Part shown: positions 41,232 to 50,481 of the stretch, piece after piece | How the letters are laid out: the number at the start of each line of letters is the position of its first letter | Position numbering within the stretch: position 1 is the first letter of the stretch | NCBI RefSeq assembly: GCF_004118265.1 | Contig: NZ_SDHW01000002.1 | Coordinates: forward strand, 372,001 to 436,000 | DNA: 64,000 nucleotides | Origin: Lacibacter luteus | GTDB lineage: Bacteria > Bacteroidota > Bacteroidia > Chitinophagales > Chitinophagaceae | Direction: 5' to 3' | Position numbers and translations under genes: made by a program | The notes under the pieces: model-generated | What the model was told of the DNA's origin: nothing | Database searches by the model: none | What the model saw: the letters and a program-made list of their open reading frames with translations, nothing else

Positions 41232-42215
41232 TCATTTTAAAACTTTATGCAGAAAAGCAGCAGTTACATCAACGGTCTCATCTACCCACGGATGAAACAA
41301 CCAGAAGGGGTGCACCATTACATTAAACTTGTGCACCTGTGTGTAAAGTCCCCATTCGTTCATCATGCCGATGAGTTCATCCTGTCCTGCATGAAAGCGT
41401 GAATAGCCACTGTTGAGAAAAAGGATCGGCAACGCCGTGGTTGGTTTGGCCCAGTAAATAGCCGATGCTTCTTTCCAGATCAACGGTTTTTCTGCAAACG
41501 AACCACCCAGCCATTCAATATCGGGAGAGTTGGGTTTGCGTTCAAGATTAAGTGAAGCCGGTGCAAGAAAATCGAGCACACCATCAATATCAACAATTGC
41601 TTTCACTGTGCTGCCTGTTCCTGTATTTCCATGATCGCCTTCAAACTGAAGTACATTATTCGTCATACCAACAAGCGATGCTAATTGACCTCCTGCCGAA
41701 CAACCGGAGATGGCAATTCTGTTTGTATCGATATTGTATTTTGCTGCATTGGCTTTTACCCAACGTATGGCCGACTTAATGTTATACACTGCTGCAGGGT
41801 ATTTTGCCTCGAGTGATAACTGGTATTCAACCGGAATAGTTACAAAACCTTTTGCTGCCAGCATCTGTGCCATGGGCACCTGCATGCTGCGTGTACCTGA
41901 ACGCCATCCGCCACCATGTATCATAATAAGTGCAGGATACATTCCTTTTGCAGTTGGTGTAAATACATCGAGATGCAATTCTCTTTTGCCAAATGCAGTT
42001 TGCGGTAAGGTTGTATACACAAGATTGCGGTATGCGGTAACATTTGCAGGCACACTGTCTTTTGCAGGAACAGCATGCGGAAACTCCTTGTGAATTTGTT
42101 TGTACACATTCGCTACACTGTAACTGCTGTCGATAGGTATAGGTTTTTGTTGTGCATACAGCGATGTGCATGCTGCCAATAAAAGAAACGAGAGCTTATA
42201 AATTTTTAGTTTCAT
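41232..42215 (-). CDS. Exported alpha/beta-hydrolase esterase (BD-FAE/lipase-like)
   Basis: 327 residues, signal peptide MKLKIYKLSFLLLAACTSLY (a Cys at residue 16 could also make it a lipoprotein). The oxyanion loop is IHGGGWRSG and the nucleophile elbow GCSAGGQLA; Asp lies in a strand after YWAKPTTALPILFLNSG, and His near HPFWLFHPWVD. This is the acetyl/feruloyl-esterase type of alpha/beta hydrolase found in pectin and xylan loci. In this locus it probably removes acetyl groups from pectin together with the CE8 and CE12 enzymes. Confidence 0.85.
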   Translation of the reverse strand: MKLKIYKLSFLLLAACTSLYAQQKPIPIDSSYSVANVYKQIHKEFPHAVPAKDSVPANVTAYRNLVYTTLPQTAFGKRELHLDVFTPTAKGMYPALIMIHGGGWRSGTRSMQVPMAQMLAAKGFVTIPVEYQLSLEAKYPAAVYNIKSAIRWVKANAAKYNIDTNRIAISGCSAGGQLASLVGMTNNVLQFEGDHGNTGTGSTVKAIVDIDGVLDFLAPASLNLERKPNSPDIEWLGGSFAEKPLIWKEASAIYWAKPTTALPILFLNSGYSRFHAGQDELIGMMNEWGLYTQVHKFNVMVHPFWLFHPWVDETVDVTAAFLHKVLK

Positions 42216-42229
42216 TGTTTTTGTGTTGA

Positions 42230-42270
42230 ATGAAAAAAGAAAACAACGGGACTGTAGAAACAGCCCCGTA
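42230..42270 (-). terminator. Terminator/attenuator between susD-like and esterase genes
   Basis: ACGGGACTGT (42246-42255) pairs with ACAGCCCCGT (42260-42269) with one mismatch and an AGAA loop; the minus-strand 3' side is TTGTTTTCTTTTTT. It would limit read-through from susCD into the enzyme genes. Confidence 0.7.
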
Positions 42271-42311
42271 ACTCAACTATTGATTACTCGAATGCTTGCC
42301 GAACATTTTTA

Positions 42312-43829
42312 TTAATAACCTGTGTTCTGTGTTAAATTCGGATTGGCTTTGATCTGTTCGTTTGGTATAGGATAGATCTTGCGGAAGTCGGCCGTTACAC
42401 CTGTTTTAAATGCCCATGTACCGGTAAAGAAAGTTCCAAAGCGGATCATGTCTGTTCTTCTGCATCCTTCCCACAAAAATTCTCTTGCACGTTCGTCTTC
42501 CAGAATTTTTAAAGTAATGGATGAAAGTGATGTGGCATTGCTGCGTGTTCTTACCTGGTTTACCAACGCAACCGCTTCTGTTGTTGAACCCGATAAACGG
42601 AAGATGGCTTCTGCTTTCATGAGCAATATGTTTGAATAACGTTCCAGTATCAGATCGTTATCTGCATTAAAGCCCGACCATTTTGCACCCACCGGTGTGT
42701 ACTTCAAAACTTTGTAGCCTTCGTTATCCTGTGCTGCAACAATATCCTGTACAGGTATCAGCACCAGTTGTGTTCCGTTCGGATACTTCAACGGTGTACC
42801 ATCAAGATAATATTGCGGACCATACTGTACCATTGTTTTGCGCACATCCTGGTCTTCGTATTTATCCAATGCTACCTGTGTGGTGCTGTAACCGTTTGCC
42901 GGACCAAACGGCAGATTATAACGCAACCTGTCTAAACCATTTTGTGTGTAAAGAATAAACTGGTTGTTACCTGCATTTTGTGTGGGGTCTTTTGTAAAAG
43001 CAGAAATAATTTCTGTTGAAGCAGCCTGTGTAGGCGATGCAAAATTATCAATGGCCTTTGCTGTAAGACTATATGCACCGGTGTTAATGACATTGTTGCA
43101 CATATCAATTACTTTTTGCCATTGTGCAGTACCGGTGTACACCTGTGCATTTAGATACATATAGGCCAATGCTGTGTAAACCGATTCTTTGGTAAAGCGT
43201 GGATAATACGAAGCACGGTTTACGTCTTTTACCGATGGCAGATCGGCAACAGCTGCCAGCATTTCTGTTTCAATAAACTTATACACTTCTGCTCTTGCTG
43301 TTGTTTTCGGAAGATCTTTTGGATCGATGCGTGCAACAGTTACCAACGGTACATTGCCCCAGTTGTCCATTGCAAAGAAATAACCATAAGCACGCAGCGC
43401 TCTTGTTTCTGCTATCAATGCTTTCAGCTTGTCTTTGTTTGGCGATGCCTGTAAACTTTCCAGCACTGCATTGGCTGTTCCTATTTCCTGGAAAATATTT
43501 ACCCATGCACGTGCAATGGTTTTGTTATCTGCATCCTGTTTATGATTGGTGAGATCAACATTTGCCTGGTCGTACCAGCCACCGCTTGCTCTGCCGGGTA
43601 CAATAAATTCATCGGTGCTGAATTCTTTCATACGCCAGGGATCACCAATATCTACATTGTACGACAGCAATTGATAAACGCCCACAACAGACGACAGTGC
43701 GGCCTGTTCGTTTGCGTAATAATTATCGGGCGAAAGACTGCCGAATTTTTCTTCTTCCAGTTTTGTACAACCGGCGAGTAGGGTTGTTGCCAACAAGCCT
43801 GCTGCTATTATTTTAAAACGTTTGTTCAT
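42312..43829 (-). CDS. SusD/RagB-type lipoprotein of the pectin locus
   Basis: 505 residues. Signal peptide with lipobox LLAGC (MNKRFKIIAAGLLATTLLAG then Cys). SusD helical repeats include WVNIFQEIGTANAVLESL, ETRALRAYGYFFAMDNWGNV, ESVYTALAYMYLNAQVYTG and the C-terminal EDERAREFLWEGCRRTDMIR, ending in PNEQIKANPNLTQNTGY. It binds glycan fragments on the outer surface and lids the SusC barrel whose gene ends 22 bp upstream on the same strand. Confidence 0.95.
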   Translation of the reverse strand: MNKRFKIIAAGLLATTLLAGCTKLEEEKFGSLSPDNYYANEQAALSSVVGVYQLLSYNVDIGDPWRMKEFSTDEFIVPGRASGGWYDQANVDLTNHKQDADNKTIARAWVNIFQEIGTANAVLESLQASPNKDKLKALIAETRALRAYGYFFAMDNWGNVPLVTVARIDPKDLPKTTARAEVYKFIETEMLAAVADLPSVKDVNRASYYPRFTKESVYTALAYMYLNAQVYTGTAQWQKVIDMCNNVINTGAYSLTAKAIDNFASPTQAASTEIISAFTKDPTQNAGNNQFILYTQNGLDRLRYNLPFGPANGYSTTQVALDKYEDQDVRKTMVQYGPQYYLDGTPLKYPNGTQLVLIPVQDIVAAQDNEGYKVLKYTPVGAKWSGFNADNDLILERYSNILLMKAEAIFRLSGSTTEAVALVNQVRTRSNATSLSSITLKILEDERAREFLWEGCRRTDMIRFGTFFTGTWAFKTGVTADFRKIYPIPNEQIKANPNLTQNTGY

Positions 43830-43851
43830 CGTTTAAAGTTTGAAAGGTTCA

Positions 43852-46800
43852 TTAAAAGGTCATGTTAAATCCAAAGCTGAAACTGCGTGCTCTTGGATAA
43901 CCGAGATAATCAATACCCAATGGTGCAGTACCTGTTCTTGATACTTCTGCATTTACTTCGGGATCAACACCGCTGTACTTTGTAAAGAGCAACAGGTTTT
44001 GTCCGGATGCAAATACATTCACAGCAGAAATAAATGTTTTCTTCACCGGCACTTCGTAACTGAGTGTAAGATTTTCGAGCCTTACAAAACTTCCGTCTTC
44101 GATCCAGCGTGATGAATATACTTTCGGTGCATCTCTGTTCAAACCACTTGTAAGCGCAGATGACAATACGTTTTTGCCAGGCAGGTTGCTGAGGTAACTC
44201 ATGTTTGCTGCAGTAAGATTAAACACATCGTTTCCAACAGAACCTCTGAACAGGAAGTTGAGCGACCATTGTTTGTAACGGAATGTGTTTACTAAACCAA
44301 AAATGAATTTCGGTTGTGCACAACCGATAATGGTATCGGCACCTGCAACAAATGTTTCTTTACCACTTTTAATACCATCAAAACGTGGACCCCAGAAAGT
44401 ACCCAACGGCTGATTTGGTAAAATAAGCTGTGCGTATTTACCTAACGAAACTGTTCCCTGTAATGGCGCCATCAGAATATTGTTGCCGCTGAACTGTTCG
44501 TTTGATAAACTCAACACTTTATTTTTATTAAAGCTGATGTTGAAGTTCGATTCCCATTTGAAGGTATTCTTATCAATGATCTTTCCTGTCAGTTCAATTT
44601 CAACACCTTTGTTCTGTACACTGCCCACATTCGCCAATTGTGTGCTCACTGCTGTTGGCGATGGAACAGGAATGCGTAATAGCAGGTCTGTTGTTTTCTT
44701 TACGTAGTAATCAACCACACCACGCAATCTTCCTTCGAACAATGTGAAATCAATACCTGCATCAAACTGTGCAGTTTGTTCCCATCGTAAATTCGGATTG
44801 GCATATTGTTGTGGCAACACTGTAGTGATTCGTTGTCCACCCACAATATAACCGGCAGAGGTTGCGCCCAGTGTTGTAATAGAATTGAGATTACCGATTT
44901 CCTGGTTACCTGTAACACCATAGCTTACACGCAACTTAAGATCACTAACTGGTTTTACATTAAAGAATTTCTCTCTTGAAATTCTCCAGGCGAACGAACC
45001 CGAAGGAAACATACCCCATTTGTTACCCGAACCAAAACGGCTTGAACCATCACGACGCAATGTTCCTGTAAGCAGGAAACGATCGTCGTAATTATAATTG
45101 GCTCTTGTATAAAAAGAGATGAGCGTGTTGGTTCCCTTAAATGTATTTACGCCGGTAATATTGCTTGCTGCCTGTAAGCTGTACCATTTAAACTCATCCG
45201 ATAAAAATCCGGTTGCAGTTGTACGGTCGCCTTCACTTACAAAATACTGGTAAGAGTAACCACCCATTGCTTCTAGCGAATGTTTACCAAAACGTTTGTT
45301 GTAACGGATGAGTGCTTCAAGCAACTTGCTGTAGTCTTCCAGTTTCTGCACACTTGCATAACCATTTGTACCCTGGCCGATCAGATTGTTTTTACTGATG
45401 TAAGAGTTACGGTTGATGTTTTGATTGGTATAACCAAGGTTTACGTTTACACTTAACGGATCGATGATCTTTAACGTTGTAGAAAGATTACCGAGAAAAC
45501 GGTTATTGGTTAACTGGTCCAGTATCTGATCGGAATACGAAACCGGATTTACCCTGTACGGTGCAACGAAATAATAATTACCGTTGGGATCACGCACCGG
45601 GTATGTTGGGTTAAACACCAATGCTTCATAGTTCATACTTGTACCAAACTCACTACCTACTGTGTTTGATACAGGTGCCTGTTTTGAAAATGTTTGTCCG
45701 TAGTTAAGACGCATATCAAACGTAAGCTTATCGTTCAATGCAGAGTGATTGATGTTAACACGTGCATTTGTACGGCTTAATTCTGATGCAAGCATTACGC
45801 CTTGCTGTTTGCCAAAACCAATAGATGCACGATACGTGGTTTTGTTTGCACCACCTGCCATTGAGAGATAGTGATCTTGTGAAACACCTGTTCTGTAAAT
45901 AAGATCCTGCCAGTCGGTATTTGCACCTTTATCGTCAATAGCTAAACCAAGCGATGCAACGCCTTTGCGGTAATCAGCAGCAGAAAGTACATCCAGTGTG
46001 CCTGCAATTTTCGATACAGACATTGAAGAACCAACTGTAACTTTTGCTCTGCCTGTTGAGCCTTTCTTCGTAGTGATCACAATTACACCGTTGGCAGCTC
46101 TTGCACCATAGATGGCGGTGGCCGATGCATCTTTTAATACTGTTACCGATTCAATATCATCGGGGTTCAAGGTCATCAACGGGTTTGTTGGCTCCTGGTC
46201 AAACACATCAATACCATAGTTGTTGATGTTTGCCTGGCCCACGCCTGCGCTGTTCGAAATAGGAACACCATCAATTACATACAACGGATCGTTGGATGAA
46301 GTGAGCGAAGTACCACCACGCACTCTTACTGTATTGGAGCCACCGGGCTTACCGCTGTTGGTTGAAATATTTACACCTGAAATTTTACCCTGTATACTTT
46401 GTTGCGGACTCAACACCATGCCTTCGTTAAAGTCTTTACTACTGATCGCAGATACTGCACCCGTTAAATCTTTCTGGCGTTGTGTACCATAACCCACAAC
46501 AACGATCTCTTCGGTAGTAACGGGTTTTAATTTTAATGTAACCGTTAACGTTCCGCCGTTACCAATATTTACTTCTTCATCGTGGTAGCCAACAGAACTG
46601 ATGATGAGTATTTTCTTTCCATCCGGAACAGATAAACTAAACTCACCTTCTGCATTGGTTGTTGTACCAACATTACTTCCTTTTACAGTAACCGATGCCG
46701 AGCTTACGGGTTCTCCTTTTTCGTTCAGCACTTTTCCTTTTACATCAACCGAAGGCGGTGGTGGTGGAGGCAAAGGATCGGGTTCGCTTACAGGCTTTAC

Positions 46801-47163
46801 ATCCCTTGGCTTAACCACAATGATCTTTCCAACAATAGACCAAGTGAATGGCTGGTTTTTAAAACAGAGATCCAGCACTTCGGCCAACGGCTGGTTGTTG
46901 GCAACAACCGTTACCTTTTCGCCTTTTGCCAGCAACTGGTTTTCGTACCAGAAGTCGTAGCCGGTTTGTTTTTTAATGACTTTAAAAACTTTTTGCAGCG
47001 ATACATTTTTCTCAGATAAACTGACGTTTTGTGCATCACTTTTTGCGCTTACGTGTAAGCAAAATGCAAACAGCAGGAAAGCACTCAGTTTCATAATCCG
47101 CAGAGTTTTGGTGAAGCCCCTGGCACTGCACTGCCGGAGCATGATGGGAGCAAACAATTTCAT
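43852..47163 (-). CDS. SusC-type TonB-dependent transporter with STN domain (pectin locus)
   Basis: Up to 1,103 residues; MKLSAFLLFAFCLHVSA at residue 24 is an alternative start giving a tidier signal peptide. Order: STN domain (VSLSEKNVSLQKVFKVIKKQ ... VTVVANNQPLAEVLDLCF), a Pro-rich linker, carboxypeptidase-like domain, TonB/plug (EIVVVGYGTQRQKDLTGAVS; RVRGGTSLTSSNDPLYVIDG) and a barrel ending FSFGFNMTF. The STN domain contacts a FecR anti-sigma factor, so substrate transport can be signalled to the sigma factor encoded upstream. Imports oligosaccharides with the SusD partner. Confidence 0.95.
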   Translation of the reverse strand: MKLFAPIMLRQCSARGFTKTLRIMKLSAFLLFAFCLHVSAKSDAQNVSLSEKNVSLQKVFKVIKKQTGYDFWYENQLLAKGEKVTVVANNQPLAEVLDLCFKNQPFTWSIVGKIIVVKPRDVKPVSEPDPLPPPPPPSVDVKGKVLNEKGEPVSSASVTVKGSNVGTTTNAEGEFSLSVPDGKKILIISSVGYHDEEVNIGNGGTLTVTLKLKPVTTEEIVVVGYGTQRQKDLTGAVSAISSKDFNEGMVLSPQQSIQGKISGVNISTNSGKPGGSNTVRVRGGTSLTSSNDPLYVIDGVPISNSAGVGQANINNYGIDVFDQEPTNPLMTLNPDDIESVTVLKDASATAIYGARAANGVIVITTKKGSTGRAKVTVGSSMSVSKIAGTLDVLSAADYRKGVASLGLAIDDKGANTDWQDLIYRTGVSQDHYLSMAGGANKTTYRASIGFGKQQGVMLASELSRTNARVNINHSALNDKLTFDMRLNYGQTFSKQAPVSNTVGSEFGTSMNYEALVFNPTYPVRDPNGNYYFVAPYRVNPVSYSDQILDQLTNNRFLGNLSTTLKIIDPLSVNVNLGYTNQNINRNSYISKNNLIGQGTNGYASVQKLEDYSKLLEALIRYNKRFGKHSLEAMGGYSYQYFVSEGDRTTATGFLSDEFKWYSLQAASNITGVNTFKGTNTLISFYTRANYNYDDRFLLTGTLRRDGSSRFGSGNKWGMFPSGSFAWRISREKFFNVKPVSDLKLRVSYGVTGNQEIGNLNSITTLGATSAGYIVGGQRITTVLPQQYANPNLRWEQTAQFDAGIDFTLFEGRLRGVVDYYVKKTTDLLLRIPVPSPTAVSTQLANVGSVQNKGVEIELTGKIIDKNTFKWESNFNISFNKNKVLSLSNEQFSGNNILMAPLQGTVSLGKYAQLILPNQPLGTFWGPRFDGIKSGKETFVAGADTIIGCAQPKFIFGLVNTFRYKQWSLNFLFRGSVGNDVFNLTAANMSYLSNLPGKNVLSSALTSGLNRDAPKVYSSRWIEDGSFVRLENLTLSYEVPVKKTFISAVNVFASGQNLLLFTKYSGVDPEVNAEVSRTGTAPLGIDYLGYPRARSFSFGFNMTF

Positions 47164-47321
47164 ACTTTTGTTTGGTTTGGGTTAAACAATAAAAGATCAG
47201 TCACGATTGAATTACTGGCTTAACCTGAATTTCTTCCGCTCCGGCTGCAACCCGGGGCGGTTTTTATTTTTGGCAAGCCTTATTTTGTTGGATGTTTTTC
47301 AGCAGTTGCAACAACCTGTTT

Positions 47322-48500
47322 TCACGGCATCACGGTAAGTTTTCTTCCCTGTACGAGGAAATGAATATTGTTGAGTTCAAGCACTTTTAGTAATTCGGAT
47401 AAATTGGTGTTGCGTGAAAGATCGGCAGTAAACGTTCGCTTAGGTACTACACCTGCGTACTGCACATCTACATCGTACCACTTGCTTATCTGCCGCATAA
47501 TTGTTTCAAGATCGGCGTTTACAAAAGCAAAGCGTCCGTTCTTCCACGAGAGCACTTCCTCAATATCTGCATCGTTACGTATCTGCAAGGTATTGGCACC
47601 TGATGCCTGAGCCTGTTGACCGGGTTTTAAAATACCGTTGCTGTTGCCTTTGCTGATGCGTACACTTCCTTCTACCAGCGTTGTTTTTACAGCAGCTTCA
47701 TCGTCGTATGCATTAATGTTGAAGTGTGTGCCCAGTACTTCCACTTTTGTTGTGCCTGTTTGTACAATAAACGGCTTGACTTTATTCTTTGCTACTTCAA
47801 AATATACTTCACCTGTAATTTCCACTTTACGTTCTGTACCGGTAAACGCAACAGGAAAACGGATAGATGACGAAGCATTCAGCCATACTTGTGTACCATC
47901 TTCCAATGTTAACTTAAACTGTCGGCCACGTGGTGTTTCAACACTATTGTATGCATTACCGTTTGCATTATTTGCCTGCTGTGCATAGTTCAGTTGTCCT
48001 CCTTGTTTTATTGCCACAGCATCGCCCTGTTGTGTAAGCACACCATCCTGTACACTGTCGAGCACAAGCGTAGAACCATCGGCCATTTTTAAAATAGCAC
48101 CACTCTGGCCTGGAGGAATATCATTGTTTGTGGAAGTAATAACTGCAGATGCTGTGGATTGCTTTTCGCTTTTGTTATTGGTAAAGAAAAAAACAGATAA
48201 TACAATAAATGAGATGATGGATGCTGCTGCTGCAAAGCGGCGTAAAGCAACACTGCGTTGCCATAACGAAAGTTGTACGGCAGGTCGTTGCTGAAGAATG
48301 GATTGAAATAATTGTTCGGCTTTTTCTTCGCTGAGGCGGGCATCGGTTTGTAAGCTGTACCATTCGTTGCCCAGCATTGTTTTCAATGCATCGTCGTGCA
48401 AACCCGAATCTACTAACAAGTAGAATTCTTTTTCCTCCGCCGGGTTAAGACTGCGGGATAAATAACGTTCCAGCAAATAGTGCAATCGTTCTGTTGTCAT
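47322..48500 (-). CDS. FecR-family anti-sigma factor
   Basis: About 392 residues starting MTTERLHYLLERYLSRSLNP. The N-terminal 90 residues are the cytosolic sigma-binding helical part, followed by one membrane helix (AAASIISFIVLSVFFF), then the FecR beta domain (YNSVETPRGRQFKLTLEDGT, VWLNASSSIRFP, FEVAKNKVKPFIVQTGTTKV) and the C-terminal STN-like domain (ADLETIMRQISKWYDVDVQY). It holds the ECF sigma factor until the SusC STN domain signals ligand. The gene lies between the sigma and SusC genes. Confidence 0.93.
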   Translation of the reverse strand: MTTERLHYLLERYLSRSLNPAEEKEFYLLVDSGLHDDALKTMLGNEWYSLQTDARLSEEKAEQLFQSILQQRPAVQLSLWQRSVALRRFAAAASIISFIVLSVFFFTNNKSEKQSTASAVITSTNNDIPPGQSGAILKMADGSTLVLDSVQDGVLTQQGDAVAIKQGGQLNYAQQANNANGNAYNSVETPRGRQFKLTLEDGTQVWLNASSSIRFPVAFTGTERKVEITGEVYFEVAKNKVKPFIVQTGTTKVEVLGTHFNINAYDDEAAVKTTLVEGSVRISKGNSNGILKPGQQAQASGANTLQIRNDADIEEVLSWKNGRFAFVNADLETIMRQISKWYDVDVQYAGVVPKRTFTADLSRNTNLSELLKVLELNNIHFLVQGRKLTVMP

Positions 48501-48576
48501 GGCAAATAAACTGAGCCGGTAAAACATGGCCCTTTCTATAGCAGACAATCAACAGAAAAAAAAGGATTAGCTGTTT

Positions 48577-49170
48577 TTAAAAAAAATTTTTGAGGATGTA
48601 AAGGACAAAGATGCCGGTAGCAGAATAGCCTTCTACAAAATGTCGGATCTTGCGCAGGGCATTGGCAAGGTGAACTTTTACTGTATTGTGCGAAATGTTC
48701 AACGCTTTTGCAATTTCTTCTTTGCGCAGACCCTGTTCTTTATTGAGGCGGTAAACCAATTGCTCTTTGGGTGTAAGCTGTGCCGATGCTACATGCAGTT
48801 TTGCAAGCAGGTCTCTGTCGTCGATCTGTTTATCCATTGATACCAACAGAGCTTCCTGCAGTTCGGGTTTTAATTCCTGGCATTTTTCTCTTGCTGTTTT
48901 TTTCAGCTCGTTAAAACAACAGTTACGTGTAATGGTAATGATCCATGCTTCGGTGTTTTCAACCTCAGCAAACTTTTCTCTGTGCAACCACAGTTTTAAA
49001 AATACATCCTGGGTAATATCTTCTGCATGTGCAGCAGAATGGGTAATGTGCAGGGCAAAGCCATATACAGCATCCCTGTATTGGGAAAACAGTAAACGAA
49101 AAGCTTTTTCGTTTCCCTGTGCAAGATCACGCAACAACGTATGATCGTTATATGGCAATGAAGAACGCAT
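48577..49170 (-). CDS. ECF RNA polymerase sigma factor
   Basis: About 197 residues from MRSSLPYNDHTLLRDLAQGN; an ATG at 49197 is less likely. Region 2: AFRLLFSQYRDAVYGFALHI, AEDITQDVFLKLWLHREKF and the aromatic WIITITRNCCFNELKK. Region 4: LTPKEQLVYRLNKEQGLRKE and the HTH EIAKALNISHNTVKVHLANA. This is the sigma partner of the FecR gene 76 bp downstream, and is expected to drive the pectin locus. A hydrophobic tail of about 15 residues (ATGIFVLYILKNFF) extends past region 4. Confidence 0.95.
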   Translation of the reverse strand: MRSSLPYNDHTLLRDLAQGNEKAFRLLFSQYRDAVYGFALHITHSAAHAEDITQDVFLKLWLHREKFAEVENTEAWIITITRNCCFNELKKTAREKCQELKPELQEALLVSMDKQIDDRDLLAKLHVASAQLTPKEQLVYRLNKEQGLRKEEIAKALNISHNTVKVHLANALRKIRHFVEGYSATGIFVLYILKNFF

Positions 49171-49536
49171 CGTAACAGCAAAAATCGTTTTAATCAAAAC
49201 TCAACGTGCTGCGTTTCCTTCCAATTATAACTGCTGAAGAACAGCAGTTTAAAATGATATTTCAGTAAGCAGTCCGTCGAATTTGTACAACAAGTGTACT
49301 CAGATTTCTGAAGAATGTAAACGCTGCCGGAATTTTTTATTTACGCAATCGATTTCGTGCTGTTATAAAATTCAGCTTGTTTCGGGCAGTATCTTCCAAC
49401 CGAAAAGCAGAACTAACGAAGGTTCACTGCATGCCCGAGTTGGTCACTTTCGTGTTAAACTGCCTTGTATCGCTTGTTTACAACAATTATTGGCGTTTCT
49501 TTGCAACCTTATTTCAAATTTTGCATTTCTACTTTC
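49171..49536. other. 366-bp divergent spacer
   Basis: Between the sigma-factor and desaturase genes. Contains one clean hairpin, AACTGCTG-AAGAA-CAGCAGTT (49229-49249), 60 bp upstream of the sigma-factor start. No supported gene seen; frames that stay open here join the desaturase but lack homology. Confidence 0.45.
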
Positions 49537-50295
49537 ATGACGGCTATTCTTTTGTTTTTCTTATTGCACTGGTTCTTGTCATTGTTCTTCCATTCGTTTT
49601 TTCTGCATCGCTATGCATCCCATCAGATGTATACAGCAAAACCTTTCTGGGAAAAAACATTTTACTTTTTAACCTGGTTTGTACAAGGTTCTTCATTTTT
49701 AGTGCCTCGTGCTTATGCGGTAATGCACCGTATGCACCATGCTTACAGCGATACAGAGCAAGATCCGCATTCGCCGCATTTTTTTAAAGATATATGGCAA
49801 ATGATGATGCACACCGCACGCATCTTTAGTGGTTTTGTTACCGGTAAAAATGTGCCCGATGCACGGTTTACTAAAGAGTATCTTCCTGTGTGGGACAAGC
49901 TGGATAAGTTTGGCCATAACAATATTACCCGTGGCTTTTTTGTAGTGGGCTATATTGCTTTCTATTACTTTTTTGCACCAAGCTGGTGGTGGTTTTTGTT
50001 ACTGCCCGTACATTTCTTTATCGGACCAATACAAGGTGCTATCGTAAACTGGTTTGGTCATAAAATGGGCTACCGTAATTATTCAATCGAAGATCACAGT
50101 AAGAACACAACGCCATGGGGTGTACTGCTCATGGGTGAGTTGTTTCAAAACAATCATCATAAAGATCAGAACAACGCAAACTTTGCACGTAAATGGTTCG
50201 AGTTCGATCTTACATTTATTATTATGCGCATACTGCACAGCTTGCGTATAATAAAACTGAAGCCGCTTTATTTATCGCAGCAACAACGACAATAA
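49537..50295 (+). CDS. Acyl-CoA/fatty-acid desaturase-like membrane di-iron protein
   Basis: 252 residues starting MTAILLFFLLHWFLSLFFHS. Membrane helices alternate with three His clusters typical of front-type desaturases: HRYASH (HX4H), HRMHHAYSDTEQDPHSP (HxxHH) and QNNHHKDQNN (HH in place of the third box), plus NWFGHKMGYRNY. It should insert a double bond into acyl chains in the membrane using an electron donor encoded elsewhere. It ends at a strong terminator 25 bp downstream. A longer upstream frame (from 49465) is not supported. Confidence 0.88.
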   Translation: MTAILLFFLLHWFLSLFFHSFFLHRYASHQMYTAKPFWEKTFYFLTWFVQGSSFLVPRAYAVMHRMHHAYSDTEQDPHSPHFFKDIWQMMMHTARIFSGFVTGKNVPDARFTKEYLPVWDKLDKFGHNNITRGFFVVGYIAFYYFFAPSWWWFLLLPVHFFIGPIQGAIVNWFGHKMGYRNYSIEDHSKNTTPWGVLLMGELFQNNHHKDQNNANFARKWFEFDLTFIIMRILHSLRIIKLKPLYLSQQQRQ

Positions 50296-50317
50296 AAGAA
50301 TATTACATGTATACAGT

Positions 50318-50347
50318 AACGCCACAGAATGTTCTGTGGCGTTTTTA
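50318..50347 (+). terminator. Rho-independent terminator
   Basis: AACGCCACAGAA (50318-50329) pairs with TTCTGTGGCGTT (50332-50343) over 12 bp; followed by TTTTATTT. Ends the desaturase transcript. Confidence 0.92.
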
Positions 50348-50481
50348 TTTTTTGCAACAGGCAATCACCATTCTTGTTGTTAATGCTTACTGTTGTTTGT
50401 ATTACTAAAAAAACGTTAACACAAGTTGTTGATAAGCGGCAGCCGTTCATACATTAACAGCTACTGTTTTTACATTGCCGG

